Source: an uncultured Sphingomonadales bacterium (GTDB lineage: Bacteria; Pseudomonadota; Alphaproteobacteria; Sphingomonadales; Sphingomonadaceae). From it: 36,226 nt of DNA. The stretch covers positions 1-36,226 of the forward strand of contig CAIWFP010000043.1 in assembly GCA_903911985.1 (NCBI GenBank). The letters are read 5' to 3'. Every line of letters begins with the position of its first letter. Position 1 is the stretch's first letter. Both the position numbers and the translations under genes were made by a program. The notes beneath the pieces were generated by a model. It was not told where the DNA came from. It saw only the letters and a list, made by a program, of their open reading frames with translations, and searched no databases. Positions 32,925 through 36,226 of the stretch are shown piece by piece.

Positions 32925-33830
32925 ATGTTGAAAGACAAAGTCATCATCGTCACCGGCGCGGGGCGCGGGATCGGGCGGGAGATCGCGCTGGAACTGGGGC
33001 GACTGGGTGCGAGCGTGGTGGTCAACGACCTGGGCACATCGATTTCGGGCGAAGGCGCAAGTTCCGAACCGGCGCAGGAGGTGGTGGATGAAATCATCGC
33101 CGCCGGTGGCGCGGCGGTCGCCAATGGCGCCAGCGTTGCCGACTGGGATTCGGCACAATCCATCGTCGCGACCGCGGTCGAGCATTTCGGGCGTGTTGAC
33201 GGCGTAGTCAACAATGCCGGCATCCTGCGCGACCGGTTCTTTCACAATATGGACCCGGATGAATGGCGGCTGGTCATTGATGTTCACCTCAATGGCAGCT
33301 TTTACGTCAGCCGCGCGGCGGCACCGGTGTTCCGTGCGCAGAATTCGGGCGCTTATGTCCACATGGTGTCAACCTCTGGCCTGATCGGCAATTTTGGCCA
33401 GGCCAACTATTCGGCGGCCAAACTGGGGCTGGCTGCGCTGTCAAAATCGATCGCCATGGACATGTCGCGGTTCAATGTGCGGTCCAACTGCATATCGCCC
33501 TTTGCGTTCAGCCGGATGATCGGATCGATCCCGACTGAAACGCCGGAACAGCAAGCGCGAGTCGAACGCCTGAAGGTAATGGAGCCGGCCAAGATCGCAC
33601 CGCTGGCGGCCTATCTGGTCAGCGACGCGGCGAACGATGTCAGCGGACAGATTTTCGCGGTGCGGGCGAACGAGATTTTCCTGATGAGCCAAAGCCGCCC
33701 GCTGCGCGCCATGCAGACCAGCGAAGGATGGACTGCCGAAACCATCGCCAGCCGGGCCATGCCGGCATTCCGGGGCAGTTTTTATCCGCTCGACCGGTCG
33801 CAGGACGTGTTCAACTGGGACCCGGTCTGA
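32925..33830 (+). CDS. Short-chain dehydrogenase/reductase 2 (hydroxyacyl-CoA-type)
   Basis: A 301-residue SDR. The cofactor motif TGAGRGIG (10-17), NNAG (96-99), and active-site Ser149, Tyr162 and Lys166 (HMVSTSGLIGNFGQANYSAAK region) are present. NDLGTSISGEG and the long C-terminal extension (about 40 residues after VSGQIF) are reminiscent of the 3-hydroxyacyl-CoA dehydrogenase part of peroxisomal multifunctional enzyme type 2 and related bacterial SDRs. GGAAAG precedes ATG 32925. It could oxidise a 3-hydroxyacyl-CoA produced downstream of a CoA-transferase; the substrate is inferred only. Confidence 0.92.
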   Translation: MLKDKVIIVTGAGRGIGREIALELGRLGASVVVNDLGTSISGEGASSEPAQEVVDEIIAAGGAAVANGASVADWDSAQSIVATAVEHFGRVDGVVNNAGILRDRFFHNMDPDEWRLVIDVHLNGSFYVSRAAAPVFRAQNSGAYVHMVSTSGLIGNFGQANYSAAKLGLAALSKSIAMDMSRFNVRSNCISPFAFSRMIGSIPTETPEQQARVERLKVMEPAKIAPLAAYLVSDAANDVSGQIFAVRANEIFLMSQSRPLRAMQTSEGWTAETIASRAMPAFRGSFYPLDRSQDVFNWDPV

Positions 33831-33991
33831 CCGCCGGTCGCACTCTGCGCACCGTCGCAACATCTCCTAATTATCCAGTATTTTGAATGAATTGTTTTTA
33901 TAAATCGGTTTTTATTCAAATCAGAATCGCGGTAATCCTTGCACTATGCCGGGGCGGATTCGCCTCGGCCGACACTGGCGGGTTTTGCAAC

Positions 33992-34756
33992 ATGGGGCGG
34001 CTGGAAGGTAAAGTTGCAATAGTTACCGGCGCGGCCTCGACCATGGGGATCGGTTTTGCCACGGCGCATCTGTTTGCACGCGAAGGCGCCCGGGTACTGC
34101 TGACCGATATCAAGGGCGATGTGGTAGCGATGCGCGCGCAATCGTTGCGCGATGCGGGCTTTGCGGCATCGGCGACGGCACATGACGTTACACTGCAGTA
34201 CGATTGGGGCCGGGTTCGCGATCACGTCCTGACTGAACATGGCCGGATCGATATCCTGGTCAACAATGCCGGGATCGCGCTGCCGGGTGGGATTGGTGAG
34301 GCAACGCTGGACGACTGGAACCGGCACCTTGCCGTCAACCTGACCAGTGCGTTTCTGGGGTGCCAGATGGCGGTGCGTCAGATGCGCGCACAAGGCGGCG
34401 GCGGTGCGATCGTGAACATCTCGTCCAGCGCCGGTCTGTCGGCATTTGCCAATCTGGCCGCCTATTGCGCCAGCAAGGGCGGTGTGCGGCTGCTGACAAA
34501 GGCCGCCGCGCTCGATGTGGCGGCAGAGGGTATCCGGATCAATTCGGTGCATCCTGGCCACCTGGATACCGACATGATCGCCGGCGCGCGCGCCGTCGCC
34601 CCGGCTATGGTCGCCGCGATGGAGGCCAATGTACCGATGACGTTCCTGGGGGTGCCCGATGATGCCGCTGCCATGATCCTGTTTCTGGCCAGCGATGAAG
34701 CGCGGTACATCACCGGGGCGGAATTTGTGGTCGATGGCGGACTGACCGCCAAATGA
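33992..34756 (+). CDS. Short-chain dehydrogenase/reductase 3
   Basis: A 254-residue SDR with NNAG (91-94), catalytic Ser145, Tyr158 and Lys162 (SSSAGLSAFANLAAYCASKGG region) and a normal TGAEFVVDGG end. Its glycine-rich cofactor motif is TGAASTMGIG, with two residues more than the usual TGxxxGIG spacing, a variant also seen in some SDRs. ATG 33992 is preferred; an upstream ATG 33887 gives a hydrophobic, AT-rich extension from the intergenic DNA. It follows a 161-bp gap with an AT-rich stretch (33875-33930), so it may have its own promoter. Confidence 0.93.
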   Translation: MGRLEGKVAIVTGAASTMGIGFATAHLFAREGARVLLTDIKGDVVAMRAQSLRDAGFAASATAHDVTLQYDWGRVRDHVLTEHGRIDILVNNAGIALPGGIGEATLDDWNRHLAVNLTSAFLGCQMAVRQMRAQGGGGAIVNISSSAGLSAFANLAAYCASKGGVRLLTKAAALDVAAEGIRINSVHPGHLDTDMIAGARAVAPAMVAAMEANVPMTFLGVPDDAAAMILFLASDEARYITGAEFVVDGGLTAK

Positions 34757-34823
34757 GGCAAGGTGCAAGCGCGATCGGCGATCAGACGGGCGTAGGCAGC
34801 AGTTCCGAATTCGAATTTAGCAA

Positions 34824-34829
34824 TATAAT
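34824..34829 (+). promoter_or_regulatory. TATAAT -10 candidate upstream of the deacylase gene
   Basis: A perfect TATAAT lies in the 145-bp AT-rich gap before the last gene. At 17-bp spacing the upstream hexamer is AGTTCC, which is poor as a -35. The assignment is weak. Confidence 0.3.
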
Positions 34830-34901
34830 GAATGATCGTTATTTTCACAAAAAACGCAATCAGCCAGCCAGGCGAATGGCATCGGAAGAGGATGGACCGT
34901 C

Positions 34902-36226
34902 ATGCATGATATCGTAATCCGCAATGGAACCGTGGTCGATGGCACTGGCGCGCCGCGCCGGGTGGCCGATGTAGCGATCGACGGCAACGTGATCACCGCA
35001 GTCGGCGTGGTGCCGGGCGCTGGAGCCCGTGAAGTCGATGCCACTGGCCTGCTGGTCACGCCGGGCTGGGTCGACATTCACACCCACTACGATGGCCAGG
35101 TCAGCTGGGACCCGTTCCTTTCGCCCTCGTGCTGGCACGGCGTGACCACGGTCGTCATGGGCAATTGCGGCGTGGGCTTTGCCCCGGTCAAACCCGATTT
35201 TCACGATCGCCTGATCAACATCATGGAAGGCGTGGAGGACATCCCCGGCACCGCGCTGACCGAAGGCATCACGTGGGAATGGGAAACCTATCCCGAATAC
35301 CTCGACGCGCTGTCGAAAAAATCGTTTGCGATGGATGTCTGTTCGCAAGTCCCGCACGCCGCCGTGCGCACGTATGTGATGGGCGAACGCGGCGGCGACA
35401 ACGAACAGGCCACGCCGCAGGAAATCGCGCAGATGTCGGCGCTGGTCAGCGAAGCGCTCGATGCCGGCGCGTTCGGTTTTTCGTCGTCGCGGATTACGGC
35501 GCACCGCACCGCCGACGGCAAAGTCGTGCCCGGCACGCAAGTCAGCATCGATGAAATGGAAGGGTTTGGCAGCGCGCTCTCCAAGGCCGGCCACGGCGTG
35601 TTCGAAGTGGTGTCCGACATCAATTTTGACGGCATTCCCGGTAGCCTGACCGCCGAGGAAGAAATCGCCTGGATGTCAGAAATGTCGCGCCGCCAGGATA
35701 TCAAGTTCACCTATCTGCTGTTTCAAAACCCGGGCAACCCCGACAAATGGCGCAGCATCATCGAAATGACGCGCAAGGAACAGGCCGATGGCGCGGTGTT
35801 GTATCCGCAGATCAGCATGCGCCCGACCGGCATTGTCATGGGGCTGCAAAGCAGCTTTCACATGTTCATGGGCCGCCCGTCGTATGATGCGATCGCCGCA
35901 TTGCCGTTTGCACAGCAGGTCGAAAAGATGCGCGATCCGGCCATTCGCGCGGCGATCCTGGCGGAAAAGTCCGACAAGCTGCCGTTTGAAGGGACCACGC
36001 TGCGCTATGACATGATGTTCCGGCTGGAACAGGCGGATGGCTGGCTGGACTATGAACCATCGCGCGAATCGAGCGTGCAGGAACTGGCCAAGGCGGCCGG
36101 AATTTCCGAAGAAGCCATGCTGTACGACATGATGATGGAAAACGACGGCCAGGGCTTCATCTATGTCATCCTGGTCAACTATGGCGATTACAACCTGAAT
36201 TTCCTGCACGAACTGATGGACAACCC
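34902..36226 (+). CDS. N-acyl-D-amino-acid deacylase-like amidohydrolase (partial, runs off the window)
   Basis: At least 441 residues of a metal-dependent amidohydrolase are present; the reading frame is open to the last base. It starts at ATG 34902 with AGAGG upstream. The N-terminal beta-sandwich (IVIRNGTVVDGTGAP) is followed by GWVDIHTHYDGQ with metal-binding His60 and His62, then GVTTVVMGNCGVGFAP, whose Cys89 matches the metal-binding Cys of D-aminoacylases. The similarity is to N-acyl-D-amino-acid deacylase and D-hydantoinase-type enzymes, which act on N-acyl or cyclic amide bonds. The presence of an amide hydrolase in this cluster could point to a nitrogen-containing substrate or an unrelated acyl hydrolysis. 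Its end and remaining active-site residues lie outside the window. Confidence 0.88.
   Translation, partial: MHDIVIRNGTVVDGTGAPRRVADVAIDGNVITAVGVVPGAGAREVDATGLLVTPGWVDIHTHYDGQVSWDPFLSPSCWHGVTTVVMGNCGVGFAPVKPDFHDRLINIMEGVEDIPGTALTEGITWEWETYPEYLDALSKKSFAMDVCSQVPHAAVRTYVMGERGGDNEQATPQEIAQMSALVSEALDAGAFGFSSSRITAHRTADGKVVPGTQVSIDEMEGFGSALSKAGHGVFEVVSDINFDGIPGSLTAEEEIAWMSEMSRRQDIKFTYLLFQNPGNPDKWRSIIEMTRKEQADGAVLYPQISMRPTGIVMGLQSSFHMFMGRPSYDAIAALPFAQQVEKMRDPAIRAAILAEKSDKLPFEGTTLRYDMMFRLEQADGWLDYEPSRESSVQELAKAAGISEEAMLYDMMMENDGQGFIYVILVNYGDYNLNFLHELMDN

Noticed and set aside
1-36226. CRISPR array
   Set aside because: No regularly spaced repeat-spacer pattern was seen; the tandem repeats found have no spacers.

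Overview
The window looks like a piece of a high-GC alphaproteobacterial chromosome, most probably Sphingomonadales. This rests on the block infA - maf - RNase E/G-like - yacG next to a tRNA-Phe, the InfA C-terminal tail ending GGPGQFG, and three large TonB-dependent receptors. Nothing read here fixes the genus.

Region 1 (1-7436) is ordinary core genome: uvrC and a TonB-dependent receptor on the minus strand, then infA, maf, an RNase E/G-like gene, yacG and tRNA-Phe(GAA) on the plus strand. Three short tandem repeats (17 bp x3, 12 bp x4, 14 bp x4) lie at or across gene boundaries in the infA-yacG block.

Region 2 (7437-10457) looks like the worn end of a genomic island entered at tRNA-Phe. 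A tyrosine recombinase starts 225 bp past the tRNA but is cut off by an IS3-family element. That element is itself cut and joined to a fragment of a second IS3-family element, which is fused to the last ~120 codons of nirB. nirD (Rieske-type small subunit of nitrite reductase) is intact. The IS transposase carries a perfect 40-bp palindrome in its 3' end.

Region 3 (10560-36226, running off the end) is a dense catabolic cluster in several transcription units. Unit A (+, 13440-18755): CitE/HpcH-type CoA-ester lyase, family III CoA-transferase, NtaA/DszA-type flavin monooxygenase, LysR regulator, second CitE-type lyase. Unit B (-): TonB receptor then a glutathione transferase. Unit C (+, 22290-26723): aldehyde dehydrogenase, LimB-like flavin monooxygenase and a Baeyer-Villiger-type flavoprotein, ending at a long perfect hairpin. 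A second LysR gene and an SDR-esterase pair follow on the minus strand. Unit D (+, 29924 to the end): second CoA-transferase, amidohydrolase-fold protein, citrate-synthase-like lyase, two SDRs and an N-acyl-D-amino-acid-deacylase-like amidohydrolase. A second TonB receptor (10560-13025), a paralogue of that in unit B, stands at the island side.

Taken together the genes suggest uptake through two paralogous TonB receptors, followed by oxygenation, ring opening (alcohol to ketone to ester or lactone to acid), CoA activation by transferases and carbon-carbon cleavage by lyases. No thiolase, acyl-CoA dehydrogenase or enoyl-CoA hydratase was recognised. The substrate cannot be read from sequence; an alicyclic or terpenoid compound is the working inference. 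Three enzymes lack family-typical residues: the Baeyer-Villiger fingerprint His, two metal ligands of the amidohydrolase, and two of the three catalytic residues of the citrate-synthase-like lyase. These make the cluster the most interesting part of the window.
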